A DNA stretch of 64,000 bases from Homarus americanus (GCF_018991925.1 NW_024737068.1:6543518-6607517); one strand, 5' to 3'; counted from the stretch's first letter, positions 10,855-22,075 are shown. Program-made: numbers and translations. The notes: generated from the letters alone by a model not told the origin.

Positions 10855-11245
10855 TTAAATCTTCATTACAAACCTGAAAGTATTGACCACAATTACAAAA
10901 CTGCTTCAAACCAAACCTATAGACTTACAAACACCAAAGTTACACTCACTATTCTAGTCCCCACAACCATCATTACAAACCTGTCAATAATATCCACATT
11001 CACACACTTTCATTACAAACCTGCTTCAGACTTGTAAACGTCAATCGTTTTTTGTTTCCTTCCGTACAAACTTAACACAAGTCTACAAGTCTTCAAACCA
11101 TCAGTACAAGCTTACAAACAATATCCAACCGGTTTCCTTCCCTCCAAACCTGTCACAGCAAACTTACCAACCTTATCCCAGCCCTCGAACCATTTTTACA
11201 AACCTGAAAACAATATTCAGGTTCCCAGACTGTTATTACACACCA
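10855..11245. repeat. Diverged minisatellite with CATTACAAACCTG core
   Basis: The core (C/T)ATTACAAACCTG and close variants recur at about 10863, 10972, 11013, 11100, 11195 and 11233, with additional partial units between. Spacing is about 40-50 bp or multiples of it. The open frame at 10747-11037 follows from this repeat. Confidence 0.55.
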
Positions 11246-11389
11246 GCTGCAGACCTGGGTAAGATGTTTTGGTCTTAGCGGGTCTGTTTTGGTCGCTTAT
11301 TGTACCGTTTATGCAATGATGGCGATGTTTGGTTTATGTTGAACTACGTTTCTTTTATCTGCTGAGAGAGGCAAAGAGAAAGATAGAGG

Positions 11390-11392
<3 letters not shown>

Positions 11393-11430
<38 letters not shown>
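11393..11430. repeat. (GA)n microsatellite
   Basis: AG run of about 38 bp. Confidence 0.95.
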
Positions 11431-11433
<3 letters not shown>

Positions 11434-11574
11434 CCTTTCTCGTTGATTATATAAGTCATTTTAATTGATTAATTACAATACGTCAAGAAAGTAACCAGCT
11501 TTTTTTCACAGATTGCTAATTACATGTCAGCTTTACAACATCAGCTTGAGCTGTTTCATTTGCAGCTTCTTCAA

Positions 11575-12025
11575 AGTACTGTAATTAGCTCATTTTCCAA
11601 CATGTCAGAGTCTGCTCTAAGATTCATAAAGTTGAAACTACACAAAGATTTTTTTAAGGAGTAATTGACAAACGCTTCCAAGATTTCAAGAAAAGACACA
11701 AAAAATTACAACTCTCCTTTCCCCATATATCCTGATGAAACTGATTGATCAGTAAAGCCGTACACACTTCGTTTCAAGTTAAGGAAGAGAATACACTCCA
11801 TTTCTACAAATATTTGCCTCATGATCAGTATTCATACTTGCTTGAGATGGCTGTAATTTATGCAGGCATATTCGGCTCCATTTACATCTATGAACAAACA
11901 TTCACTCTCATGAATCTTAACAAGGGTTTGAAATGGCCCGAACCACGGCAATCTACGCTGAGGGACAAGAAATTTTATCCCAATACAGTGTCAGAAGTCA
12001 CTAGGAAGCCATTCTCTCAGTGGTG
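11575..12025 (+). pseudogene. hAT-type transposase relic (GTF2IRD2/ZBED-like C-terminus)
   Basis: One frame gives KRFQDFKKRHKKLQLSFPHIS at about 11670-11730, then several stops. It continues as an open stretch from 11745 with ENTLHFYKYLP, LEMAVIYAGIFGSIYIYEQ and TFTLMNLNKG. This matches in order the C-terminal region of hAT-derived proteins, where an RFxDF segment is followed by FYxxLPxDxYPxL and then FGSTYxCEQTFSxM. In working elements this region mediates transposase dimerisation. Here the invariant Cys before EQTF is Tyr and stops lie upstream, so the copy is dead. No terminal inverted repeats were found. Recognition is by motif order only. Confidence 0.65.
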
Positions 12026-12138
12026 AGGAGAGTTCTTGTTGTTGCCGCATAATATTAAGTATAATGAATGCTAAAATCACTCTTATCACCATTATATGAC
12101 TAACAGGCTATTGTGGGGCATGAGCTGTAGTTAATATC

Positions 12139-12167
12139 AAATAAATAAATAAATAAATAAATAAATC
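12139..12167. repeat. (AAAT)n microsatellite
   Basis: About seven AAAT units shortly after the hAT relic. Confidence 0.95.
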
Positions 12168-12394
12168 TTAACATGTATTATTAACATCAAAACATCAACA
12201 CTTTCTCCAAATGAAAGTTCGATAGCCGAAAGTTATAATCAGGAAAGTATTAAAGTAAAGAGACATTAATGACAGACTCGGGTAAACTATTATCCCGGAG
12301 AATAGTAAACACGGGGAAATTTCTGCTCAGACCTTGCTAATCACCCAACACTAAATCCCGTATTTGATTAATGCTGAGAATTTCTGGTTCTGGG

Positions 12395-12570
12395 TATTAG
12401 TTGAGTCTAATTATTGGTTTAGTTTTATTAGTTTAGATTAGTTATTAGTTCTGTTTATTAGTTTAGGTGGATTAATTATTAGTTTTGTTATTTCAGCTTG
12501 GGTTAATATTTGGTTTAGTTTTATTAGCTCAAGATAATTATTAACGTAGTTTTATTAGTTTAGGTCAGTT
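12395..12570. repeat. Diverged AT-rich tandem repeat (GTTTTATTAGTTTAG core)
   Basis: Variants of GTTTTATTAGTTTAG(G/A)T followed by TAATTATT recur about every 30-50 bp from 12414 to 12566. Confidence 0.55.
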
Positions 12571-12914
12571 TACCTAACTACTTCACCTAACTAGCTAAAT
12601 ATCGTTAAGGTAAGGTAAAGTACGTTATTCGAAGGTATACAGTGGTTAATGGTATCTGAGAGAGTTACTGTAGAGTTCCAGAGGTATTATTGGGTCCCAT
12701 TTGGCTGCCGACCTGTTAAGGGTGATGTGGATATAGTAAACTGCCGATACTAAGCCTCCGGTTCTTGTTAGGGAGGTGATGAGGCTGGTAATATGCTCGA
12801 CCGTCATCACTTCCCCAACTAAAGCAGGTACACCATTCACAGCTGGGTCGACGGGAGGTGCCCTGACACACACACGCACACACACACATACACGATTCTA
12901 GGTGGTTAGAGCGA
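12571..12914. other. Intergenic, no feature seen
   Basis: No coding or RNA signal. A short CA-rich tract lies at about 12866-12893. The segment GGTACACCATTCACAGCTGGGTCGA at about 12827-12850 resembles GGTACCCATTCACAGGAGGGTCGA at about 804-828, so both may be fragments of one dispersed repeat. Confidence 0.5.
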
Positions 12915-13130
12915 TCCAAACTTTCCCAAAACTCTCTAAACTTTCTCTAAACATTCCAAACATTTACCCAATTTTTCTAAACTGTTCAAACTTTCTCAAC
13001 TTATCGAAGATTGTTTTCCCAAGTTTCTAAACGTTCCCCAAACACTGTGAACTTTACCCATGCATTCTAAAACGTTCCACATACTTTCTAAACTTTGTAA
13101 ACTTTCCCAAAAAATTTCGAAACTTTCTAC
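12915..13130. repeat. Diverged short tandem repeat (AAACTTTCCCAAA core)
   Basis: AAACTTTC, TTTCTAAAC and ACGTTCC(C)AAAC words recur roughly every 14-17 bp over 200 bp with heavy substitution. Confidence 0.55.
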
Positions 13131-13264
13131 CAAAAATATATCTCTGAATTAAAGGGCACACAATCACAAAAATAATGGTGAGTCTCATGGTGGGCTGGTC
13201 ATTACTCACGTCTTTCCCTACTGTCCTGACAGCTCCATTGTCCACTACTGTATTGCTTTCACGC

Positions 13265-13268
<4 letters not shown>

Positions 13269-13332
<64 letters not shown>
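13269..13332. repeat. (CA)n microsatellite
   Basis: Pure run of about 64 bp. Confidence 0.95.
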
Positions 13333-13334
<2 letters not shown>

Positions 13335-13361
13335 TACAGACGTTTACACATCCTTGAGCAA

Positions 13362-13428
13362 GTGGTCAGCCGTGGATAAGAAGTTATACTGTGCATTCAA
13401 GAATGCGTGGTGCCTGGTTCGAATATCT
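13362..13428 (+). repeat. tRNA-derived SINE head (candidate)
   Basis: AGTGGTCAGCCGTGGATAAG resembles a tRNA D-arm / box A region. It is followed by a perfect anticodon-type stem (GCATTC..GAATGC) and a box-B-like GGTTCGAATATC. The acceptor stem does not close and no CCA end is present, so this is better read as a tRNA-derived SINE head than a tRNA gene. Confidence 0.5.
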
Positions 13429-14196
13429 GCATGCATGTCTGTCTTTATGTTTCTTTCTATCTCTCTGCCTTTCACATTATCTTTCTTTGTAGCATTCATT
13501 TTTTGCTTTACCTATCTCCCTTTCTCTATATGATTATTTTTATTTGTCACTTTATCTTTCTCTCCGTTTCTTTCCCTATTCTTATTCTTCTCTTGCATCA
13601 CTCACTTTCTTCAACCTTTCCCAATCTCTTATCATCGTTTGTATGTGTATCTCTCTCTCTCTCTCTCTACCAAACATCGTCACCACTGCGTAAACGACAC
13701 GAGTAGCGATCAAAACACGCCCGCTGAGACCACAACGAAGCTCCCATCCACACCACTCTTAAGGAACTTGACCTGTTGGGTATTATATAGTCACAGTACA
13801 TATCTCTGGTGGGAATGCATGTGTCCTATAGTGAAGCGCTAAATACATTATTACTATAAACTAAACCAAAAACAGCAAGAATTTAATACACGTCCAGTAC
13901 ACATAAATAACATGGTATCTATTTTGAGAATGTCACTGAATCTATTGAATTTGAATAGCATATAAATTCATCTATTGATATAGTAAGTTATCAACCCTTT
14001 TGCTATCTATTGTTTATGACTTTACATAATAGAAAGTATGTTCATTGTAGTCCTAAATTCATAATGTTTTCAAAGCATCAAAGATGTGCTTAAAAATTAC
14101 ATATGAATATTAGTGATAAAATATCAATACCAAGTTACTTATTAAAAATTCTTTCAATGAAACGAATTTTCCTTAAAGTTGGTTTATCATGTGGTA
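13429..14196. other. Pyrimidine-rich then AT-rich intergenic sequence
   Basis: 13440-13675 is CT-rich low complexity with a short (TC)n; 13840-14190 is AT-rich. No gene seen. Confidence 0.6.
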
Positions 14197-14308
<112 letters not shown>

Positions 14309-14314
14309 CTGCGG

Positions 14315-15525
14315 ATAAGAACATAAGAACATAAGAAAATAAGGAGTCTGCAATAGGCCGGTTGGCCTGTGCATGGCAGCTCCTGTCGAGAGTTACTACC
14401 ACTCTCTATCATCCATGAATCTATCTAGCCTCCTTTTGAAACTTTCCAGAGTTCCAGCACTTACTACAAAGTTGCTAAGCTTGTTCCACTCGTCCACCAC
14501 CCTATTTGTGAACCAGTTTCTTCCTATCTCCCTCCTAAACCTAAACTTATCCAACTTGAATCCGTTGCTCCGAGTCCTATCCTGCTCGGATATTATAAGA
14601 ACTTTATCTATATCCCTTTATTGATTCCTTTCACCCACTTAAATACTTCTATCATATCTCCCCGCACTCTTCGTCTTTCTAGGGAATGCAAGTTAAGTTT
14701 CTTTAACCTATCCTGATATGGAAGGTTTCTAAGTCCCTGAATCATTTTTGTCATTCTTCGCTGCACCGACTCTAGTGAATTTATATCCATTCTATAATAG
14801 GGGCACCAGAACTGAACCGCATAATCGAGGTGCGGCCTAACTAGCGCAAGATATAGTTGCAATAAGACCTCTGCACTCTTGTTACTTACACTTCTAGATA
14901 TAAAACCCAATACTCTGTTTGCCTTATTTCGAACATTAACGCACTGTTTTCTAGGCCGTAGGTCCGGGCTTACAAGTACCCCTAGGTCTCTTTCACAAGT
15001 CGACTTCTCTAGGTTGATGTTGTTCAGGCTGTATACATTATAAGTATTTGTTCTTCCAATATTAAGTACGCTGCACTTGCTGGTGTTGAATTTCATTTGC
15101 CATTTTTCAGACCACCCCTGCAGTTTATTTAGATCCTCCTGTAATGCATTTGCATCCTGCCCTGAATTAATTTGCCGCCCTATTTTGGTGTCATCCGCAA
15201 ACTTGCTTATGTCACTGCTGATCCCAGTATCTAAATCGTTTATGTAGATTATGAACAAGAGTGGGCCTAGTACTGACCCCTGGGGAACCCCACTGGTTAC
15301 ACGGCCCCACTCAGATTTAACACCATCTACGCTGACCCTCTGCGTTCTATCGGTGAGCCATGAGTTTATCCAATTTAAAACTTTCCCCTCGATACCATGA
15401 GCCTTAATTTTTCTCAGAAGCCTCTGATGCGGTACTCTGTCAAATACTTTGCTAAAGTCTAAGTAAATAACATCGTAATTTTCGTCATTATCTACTACCT
15501 CGAAGACTTTCCTAAAAAACGTTTT
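14315..15525 (-). mobile_element. LINE-B (CR1/L2-like) retrotransposon, 5' truncated, copy 2
   Basis: Minus-strand element of about 1.2 kb ending in two TTCTTATG octamers at 14315-14332, a tail style known from CR1 elements. It carries the second half of the RT domain and the complete C-terminus. The 5' end stops close to a (TC)n run at 15564-15588. The 3' part is repeated at 1660-1862 on the plus strand. Clade assignment rests on the protein style and octamer tail. Confidence 0.9.
14608..15525 (-). pseudogene. LINE-B reverse transcriptase, C-terminal two thirds, frameshifted near its end
   Basis: One minus-strand frame is open from 15540 down to 14608. It shows RT motif A (VIYLDFSKVFDRVPHQ, about 15425-15470), motif B (SGVPQGSVLGPLLFIIYIND, about 15235-15295) and the catalytic FADDTKIG at about 15180-15205. 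After these come LVRPHLDYAVQFWCPYYR, SVQRRMTKMIQGLRNLPY and RRVRGDMIEVFKWVKG. The remaining C-terminal codons lie just downstream in another frame (about 14385-14605), displaced by a one-base indel at about 14607. N-terminal fingers and endonuclease are absent. The first usable ATG is far downstream, so no start codon is assigned. Confidence 0.9.
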
Positions 15526-15563
15526 TTCCTTTGTGTGTTTTCATTGAGTGGGTTTGGGGATTT

Positions 15564-15588
15564 CTCTCTCTCTCTCTCTCTCTCTCCT
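15564..15588. repeat. (TC)n microsatellite
   Basis: Short CT run near the truncated 5' end of LINE-B copy 2. Confidence 0.9.
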
Positions 15589-15775
15589 CAGTTACCCCGA
15601 CTCAGCACAAACCTCTCTCTGCTGTAGTGTCTGTGTGTTGTGTTGGTCGCCAGTGTGTTTACTGTCCCCGCACTCTCAGTCAGCCCGGGCTACGGCTCAC
15701 CTGAAGATTAGCTCCCCTGCACAGCTTATTTCACCTGAAGATTAAACCTTCCTAGTGCTACCTGGGGAGAGGGGG

Positions 15776-15930
15776 TGAGGTTAGGTTAGGTTAGGGTTTG
15801 TTGTTATATTTATGTAGGCTAGGTTTGGATTTGCTAGGTTTGGTTGGGATAGGCTCTTTTAGGGTCAGGTTAGGTTAGATTAGGTTAGCATTGAGCCAAG
15901 TTGGGTTAGATTAAGTTACGGTTAGGGTTG
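15776..15930. repeat. Interstitial TTAGG telomere-like repeat, degenerate
   Basis: Runs of GGTTAGGTTAGG mixed with TAGGTTTGG and TTAGATTAGG variants over about 150 bp, reading as the G-rich strand. Confidence 0.75.
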
Positions 15931-17098
15931 TTATTCTTCAGGGGAAATAAAGGGTGGGGGGCGAATCTTCTGGTGATCCCGACCACCATTACATTCCAAC
16001 CACAGCGATCCCCAGTCTTCTCAATCTAGCGGCAGTGTGAGTTATGAAAAAAATCTTACGAACTTTGCAGAATCCATCGTTGTGACGTACATTTTGTGAG
16101 TTAGTTAGATATTTTTTCACGTGAAGTTAAGTGGAAAATTTCACCATACGATCTTTTACGAATCCTCATTTTTTACTTTCAGTTAATCAGTCAGATAGTT
16201 TCCCAAGCTACAGTTAAGAGGGAGAAGAAAATTACCGTAAGAATCTTTGAGAATACCACACCTTCGTTGGTCATTTAAAAACATGACAAAAAAAATCGAG
16301 ACATGAAAATTACAACTTTCGTTCAATATATTCCCCAGCATGAAACATTTAAACAACTCGTGGAGAAGATTACAGAAAATACTTCCGCCTCTATTTTCCT
16401 CCAGGAATTTATTGTTCAGCATTTACATAAGTCCTCTATTTAGCCTTTTAATGGTTCCTTGTCAACAAAAGACTCCAGGTTTTGTGATATCTATTTACAT
16501 TTTTTATTCTTTTTTGTGCATTGTGGATGATGGAGGGGGGAGGGGAAAGAGGGAGGAAGAAGGACCGATAGGAAGGAAGAGGGAGGAGAGGGAAGAGGAA
16601 GATAATGTATTCTAATAGGGCTGAGTGACGACGTAAGCAGAGAGAGAGAGAGCATAACAGGTTTGAAAACACAAGTCACTGGGGGGAAGGGACGGTACTT
16701 CTCTGAAAATATGCTAAGTGGTTGTGAGTGGCTGCCCGGGGTGAGTGAGAGTAAGGGAGAGTGAGGGGAAAGGAGAGAACTGTAAGGCAGAGATAAAGAA
16801 GAGGAGAAAGAAGGGTGGGAGGAAGAGATGATGGAAATTAGGGGAGATGTGGGAAAAACTAGAGGAGGAGATGGGTGAAAGCAAAGAAGTGTGGGGGGAG
16901 AGGGAGGGTGGAGAAAGTATAGATAAAGATATAGATAGATAGAGAGTTGGGAGAGGGTCAAATACATTCTCTCTCCTCTCCTCTCATGGACAGTCATTCT
17001 CCCTCTCCCTCTTCATGTCTTCCCTTTCTCTCTGTTGACCTATTTTTTTTCCTTTACTTCCTCTTTTTAGTATTGTATATATATTATCCTTGTACTTA
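15931..17098. other. Intergenic with purine-rich block
   Basis: 16528-16965 is GA-rich low complexity (GAGGAAGA and GGGAGAG words), and produces long serine-rich artefact frames on the minus strand. No gene seen elsewhere in the stretch. Confidence 0.65.
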
Positions 17099-17100
17099 TA

Positions 17101-17169
<69 letters not shown>
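17099..17169. repeat. (AAT)n microsatellite
   Basis: Pure trinucleotide run of about 71 bp. Confidence 0.95.
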
Positions 17170-17889
17170 CCATTGTCTTTTTTTTCCCGTATCAACTTTA
17201 TTTCCTTCGTTTTGCCAATTCCTTTATTATATTTTATCATTTTCAACGTTTATCAATTATAACAGATTATTCTTTATTTAGCCTATCGTTTGTTGATCCA
17301 TTTTGTCTGTTCCTTGTGATTTTTGTAGCTTTCTTCTTTATTTGTGAGTTGTAAAAATAATTGTAAGTACATGATAAAAGGAAATGCAAAAAAATAAAAA
17401 GTTCTGAAAATTTAAAAATCGAACAATAACAAAAATTACAATACTCATGTAAATAAATAAAGAATGAAAAATGGAAATTGACTTTTTTACAGAATTAAGA
17501 ACCAAAAAAATCCCCCATTTAACATTAATTAAAAACACAGATACATTAAATAAATAAAAACGTATAAAAAAGCCTTAAATTTGCTTTTTATAATACTGAA
17601 AATTTAAGAAAAAAATATCCTACAATAAAATAAAATTGAATACCTAAATAGAAAAAAATTTAACTGACTTTTTAATACTGAAAAATTATAAATAAACTAT
17701 AAGGAAAATTTTCTTCTCTTGCGCGTCTCAGGACAAGAATTAAATTACCGTTTTCTTTTTCACTAAGCAGAGTTCAACCCAGATTAACGCATGCCACAAA
17801 TTCTTCATCTCTCTCTCTCTCTCTCTCTCTTTTGAGGTTTTGCGGCAAATTCTAAAACTCCAGCATTTTTTTTATTTCTTGGTGAGGCA
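17170..17889. other. AT-rich intergenic with short (TC)n
   Basis: Very AT-rich with many A-runs. A (TC)n run lies at 17808-17831. No gene seen. Confidence 0.6.
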
Positions 17890-18300
17890 GGAGAAGTGGA
17901 GCTGGAGAGAGGGAGGGTTGGAGAGAGGGAAAGGATAGAGAGAGGGGGGATGGGGAGAGGGAAGGCATGGAGAGAGGGGGGATGGAGAGAAGGCATGAAG
18001 TGAGGGATGGGGCGAGGGAAAGGATGGAGAGAGGGAGGGATGGAGAGAGGGAAGGGAACATAAGAACATAAGAACATAAGATTGGAGGAACTGCAGCGGG
18101 CCTATTGGCCCATACTGGGCAGTCCCGTTTACACCCAACCCCTGTTGCTCATATAAGCATCCAACCTATGTTTGAAGCTATTCAGCGTATTCGAGTTAAT
18201 TATGATATTTGGTAATTTGTTCCACTACTCTGTTTCCAAACCAGTGTTTACCTATTTCACGCCTAAAGGAGGAAGGGGGATGGAGAGAGGATGAAACAGA
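17890..18300. repeat. GA-rich minisatellite interrupted by a LINE-B fragment
   Basis: Units of about 18-22 bp (GGATGGAGAGAGGGAAGG and variants) fill 17890-18056. The same motif resumes after 18267 (GGGGATGGAGAGAGGAT). The LINE-B fragment at 18057-18267 therefore appears to have inserted into an existing array. Confidence 0.8.
18057..18267 (-). mobile_element. LINE-B-like 3' end fragment, copy 3
   Basis: Starts on the plus strand with three ACATAAGA octamers (the tail read backwards), then GGCCTATTGGCCCATACTGG, then the C-terminal codons (GTTCCACTACTCTGTTTCCA, ACCAGTGTTTACCTATTTC). The arrangement is the same as in copies 1, 2 and 4, but the sequence represents another subfamily. Only about 210 bp are present. 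Confidence 0.8.
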
Positions 18301-19432
18301 AAGGGGACGTCAAGGAGATGGTAAAAGGAAGAAAAGAAGAAGTAGATGGAGGATAAGGAAGCGGGAAGGTGACAAAGGTACAGTGTAGGAGAAGGTTACG
18401 TGATTGATTTTATTATGAAGTTCACCTTGAAATTAATGGATGTGAGAATTATACCTTAAAAAACAGGAGATAAAAAAAATCATCTGTGAAATAAACTTCT
18501 AAAACTTGTCATTAAAACAGTTATATAAATATGAGTTGAGCTGTTGTGTGATCCAGCATTAACGAGTTCGAGACAGTTTTTTCACCTCATATAATTGTAC
18601 TGCCACTCGTATGAAATCCACCAACGCCATCACAATTTTTTTTGCACGTGCACTTACTTTTGGTCAAGGGGCGGACACAGGCTGTGTTAAACTCGTTAAA
18701 AACTAACTCGGGTCAACGCCGGGTATTTTGTCTCCCAAACTTGTTTTAAATATATATATATATATATATATTTACAGAGGTATATATATTTTTTTTATTT
18801 TTTTTTGACTGAAAGAATATTGTAATCCCTCTTGTTGTTCTTTTTTTTTGGTGTGTGTGTGTACAAGAGGTACTTCAAAAACTCTTCTTGAGGATTTAAT
18901 GACGGAGGTGGGCGAATGAGTCCTTTTCTTCTTCTGTACCTGTTATTGTTGTTGTTGTTGTACCTATTGTTGTTGTTTTTATTGCTGCTGCTGCGGCTGG
19001 TATTATTGTTGTTGTTGACTTATTGCTATCCTTGTTCTTCTTCATCTTCTTGTTTTTGTTTACCTAGACCACCTACCCTCACCCATTCCGTCTCCAGGGG
19101 CTGAGAGAAGCTTGAGGGAGTTACTCAGTGGTCATCCCGTTGTTGTGTCTCAGGTATTGATTAACGTCTTGGCCGGCCCATATCTCAAGCACTTTTCTGA
19201 CCCAGGAAGCTAAAGTTTGGATACAACAGTGACATAGTATTCTTTTTGGTCGTGTTTTTCCTGAATTGGGTGGGTGGGTGGGGAGGTTATACTAGACAGG
19301 TAATTCTTCTTCTTCTTCTTCTTCTTCTCCTCCGAGTGAGACCCGCTACTCGGGTCATCAAGGCTAGAAGCGGACAGCAGAGTCTTTTTCTTCTTCCTGT
19401 TTCCTGTGTCTTACAATAATTGGACGACCGTG

Positions 19433-19473
<41 letters not shown>

Positions 19474-19645
19474 CTTCTTCTTTCTCTCTCTCGTTCTCCC
19501 TCTTCCTCTTCCTATCCCATCCTCTTATAATGTTTTCCAATTTATTTATCTTTATTCCATTTTCTGTCTCTGTTTTTGTTCCTTTTTTCTCTTTCTTGCC
19601 CTCCTCTCTTTCTCTATCTCTTTTGCACTACAACACGAAAAAGGG

Positions 19646-19650
<5 letters not shown>
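18301..19650. other. Intergenic with scattered short simple repeats
   Basis: Contains (TA)n at about 18750-18771, TTG/TTC-rich trinucleotide runs (18945-19060, 19306-19328) and (TC)n at about 19436-19467. A small perfect palindrome, GACCCG..CGGGTC, lies at about 19340-19357. No gene seen. Confidence 0.6.

Positions 19651-19698
<48 letters not shown>
19651..19698. repeat. (TC)n microsatellite
   Basis: Pure CT run of about 48 bp. Confidence 0.95.
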
Positions 19699-19702
<4 letters not shown>

Positions 19703-20082
19703 AACAATAGCACCATAACTCTCCCTAAGTAACCGGAGAACAAATTTTTAATACACAGGTGAAAAAATATGTCAGGTGTAAGTATATAATATCCGGGAAG
19801 GTGACTAGGTAATTACAGGTGAAGATTAGAAACACAGGTAATTATAGGTGTAAATAGGAATTATACACGAATTATTAACTTAGGGTCAGAGATTATAGAG
19901 TGGGTATTTTATATAAGGAATTAATTGTTTTTCTGTTTACTTTCAATATTATTATTTTAGTTAGATTATTATTATTATTTATTTATTTTTATTATCATAG
20001 TTATTCTTTGTTTTTGTATGGTAGTGGTGATATTGTAGTAGTAGTAGTAGTAGTAGTAATTCTAGTAAAATAATAATAATCG

Positions 20083-20127
<45 letters not shown>

Positions 20128-20303
20128 CTAAAGGCATGAGGCAGAACTGACCACCTGTATACCTGGAGAGATGACGAGGTAGTTCATTACGGCACAATAA
20201 CACACACAAACACTATCACGCTCATTTCTCACACACGCTGTCATCTGAAATGCATTTGGGAACAGGCCAGAATCATTTGACGCCTCGTGTATTTTTTGTG
20301 TGT

Positions 20304-20308
<5 letters not shown>
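19699..20308. other. Intergenic with (GTA)n and (ATC)n runs
   Basis: (AGT)n at about 20036-20058 and (ATC)n at about 20079-20126. Otherwise AT-rich with no gene signal. Confidence 0.65.

Positions 20309-20390
<82 letters not shown>
20309..20390. repeat. (TG)n microsatellite
   Basis: Run of about 82 bp. A second (TG)n of about 40 bp follows at 20466-20505, and a short third at 20540-20560. Confidence 0.95.
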
Positions 20391-20391
<1 letters not shown>

Positions 20392-20461
20392 ACTCGAACG
20401 TGGGAAAGGCAAACGATAAGGTAAATATTAAGACACTATAAGGAAGGATATCACGAATCTT

Positions 20462-20508
<47 letters not shown>

Positions 20509-20872
20509 ACTAGGCAGGTGTGTGTGGAACCTAGCAGGTGTATGTGTGTGTGTGTGTGTGGGACATAGCAGGTCGTATATAATATAGTCGTTTCATCATT
20601 CATAGTCGTAAGAGGAACGACCCCAACGACACACTTTATTATTTACTAGAGTCGTAATGAAGTGTTGTGAGACATTTGTTTTCTAGGATGTAGGAATCAC
20701 TGTGTATCCCACGTATGTAAATAAAGGATATCAATAAGGATGTAGGTAATTGGGATAATAGCAAGTCGTTTCTTAAGTCTTTTCTTCCTGTTGTTCTTCA
20801 CTTTCGTCTTCCTTCAAAGTCTCTGTTTACCTTTGATCACACAAACACTTATACACACTATACACACACACA

Positions 20873-21570
20873 CGTCTCCAGACAACAAACTAAATTGGAA
20901 ACCACACGTCAGTGAAGTTGTCAAATCCTCCAGTTTCCGTCTCCACCTCCTCCGCCGACTCAAGTCCCTCGGAGTTCCTGCACCCGAGCTCCTCAGTGTT
21001 TACACAACATTCATACTTCCCAAGCTCACCTAAATGCCACACAACGTAAACACCTAGAAAAAGTGCAAAAGAGGGCATGCAAGATTATTCTCTCCCCTTC
21101 CTACTCCACATATCAAGAAGCGCTCAACACACTGACCCTTTCGACTCTCACTGACGATCACCACGACCTCATCTGCAAATTTGGTAAGAAGCTTCTACAC
21201 CATCCTCGACACCGGCTCCTACTACCACCTGAGATCCCTAACCCGAGAATTGCCGTTCGACACCGCAACCGCATCCAGCCCATACATGCACGAACTGATC
21301 GCTATAAGAACAGCCCAGTCCCAACCATTGTAAAAATTATCAATAACTTGTAATAAACCAGTGTATTCACTCCCAGTAAACACTACTTCTTGCACTGTCA
21401 CTATGTTGAAATGAACTGTAGTTTGAGCTTTTCCCCATTTAGTTATTATATATCTTATATGTATCACTTATGTTACTTGTATATTATTTGTAATTCGAAA
21501 CCCATTCCCCAAATATGTAACTGTATATTTTCAGCCTTCTGGCTGCCAAGCTCTTTCAATAAACCGTTAA

Positions 21571-21620
<50 letters not shown>
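20873..21620 (+). mobile_element. LINE-A retrotransposon, copy 2 (strongly 5' truncated)
   Basis: About 480 bp of ORF2 3' end plus the LINE-A 3' UTR and a (TTA)n tail (21571-21620). Almost identical to copy 4: over the first 150 bp I see one difference (20985 region, CACCCGAG against CACACGAG). The 5' flank is an imperfect (AC)n/(ATAC) tract and the 3' flank is (AC)n at 21621-21636, so it lies inside an ACAY microsatellite. Confidence 0.93.
20881..21353 (+). pseudogene. LINE-A ORF2 C-terminus with 28-bp deletion
   Basis: Encodes the part after the RT catalytic domain: DNKLNWKPHVSEVVKS, LRRLKSLGVPAPELLS and FILPKLT. It then hits a stop created by a 28-bp deletion at about 21030 relative to copy 4, and resumes in another frame from about 21040 with KVQKRACKIILSPSYSTY through VRHRNRIQPIHARTDRY to KIINNL. 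The deletion is bounded by short CC-type microhomology. Not functional. Confidence 0.9.
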
Positions 21621-21622
<2 letters not shown>

Positions 21623-21636
21623 ACACACACACACAC

Positions 21637-21973
21637 TGAGAGAGGTGGAATGATGATAGACAGATAGTAACTTTTAAGAAGGTGTTTTGCATTTTTTTTA
21701 CCTGTCTGTCTGTCTCTCATTTAACGTTCTTTCTTATCTCCCAGTATATTTTGACCACTTTCTCTGTCTGTTTGCCTGTCCCTCTGTCTCCCCCTCTCTC
21801 ATTTTTCGTTCTCTCTTCCTATCTTTCAGTATTCTCTCTCCTCTCTCAGTCGAATTATCAACCAAATTTCACGCTGACGCTGAGCCTCACGTCAGCTTGT
21901 TAAATCATCCTTATCTCGAGAACTCAGCTGTATGTCGAAGGTGAAGGTTAGATTAGGAAGGTGGAGTATTCCT
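21637..21973. other. Pyrimidine-rich intergenic stretch
   Basis: CT-rich low complexity at about 21700-21850; no gene seen. Confidence 0.6.
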
Positions 21974-22012
21974 TCATACATACATACATACATACATACG
22001 TACATACATACA

Positions 22013-22044
<32 letters not shown>

Positions 22045-22075
22045 GACACAGACAGACAGACAGACATACTTACAT
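21974..22075. repeat. (ACAT)n with (CAGA)n tail
   Basis: About 16 ACAT/ACGT units to 22041, then TATAGACA and a short (CAGA)n, then CATACTTACAT. It forms one flank of the element at 22076-22341. Confidence 0.95.

Noticed and set aside
14315..15525. LINE-B copy 2 as another ACAY-targeted insertion because (TG)n lies at 14197-14307
   Set aside because: A non-repeat spacer (ACTGCGG) separates tail and microsatellite, and the 5' side is a (TC)n. The other LINE-B copies lack AC flanks, so proximity here is probably chance.
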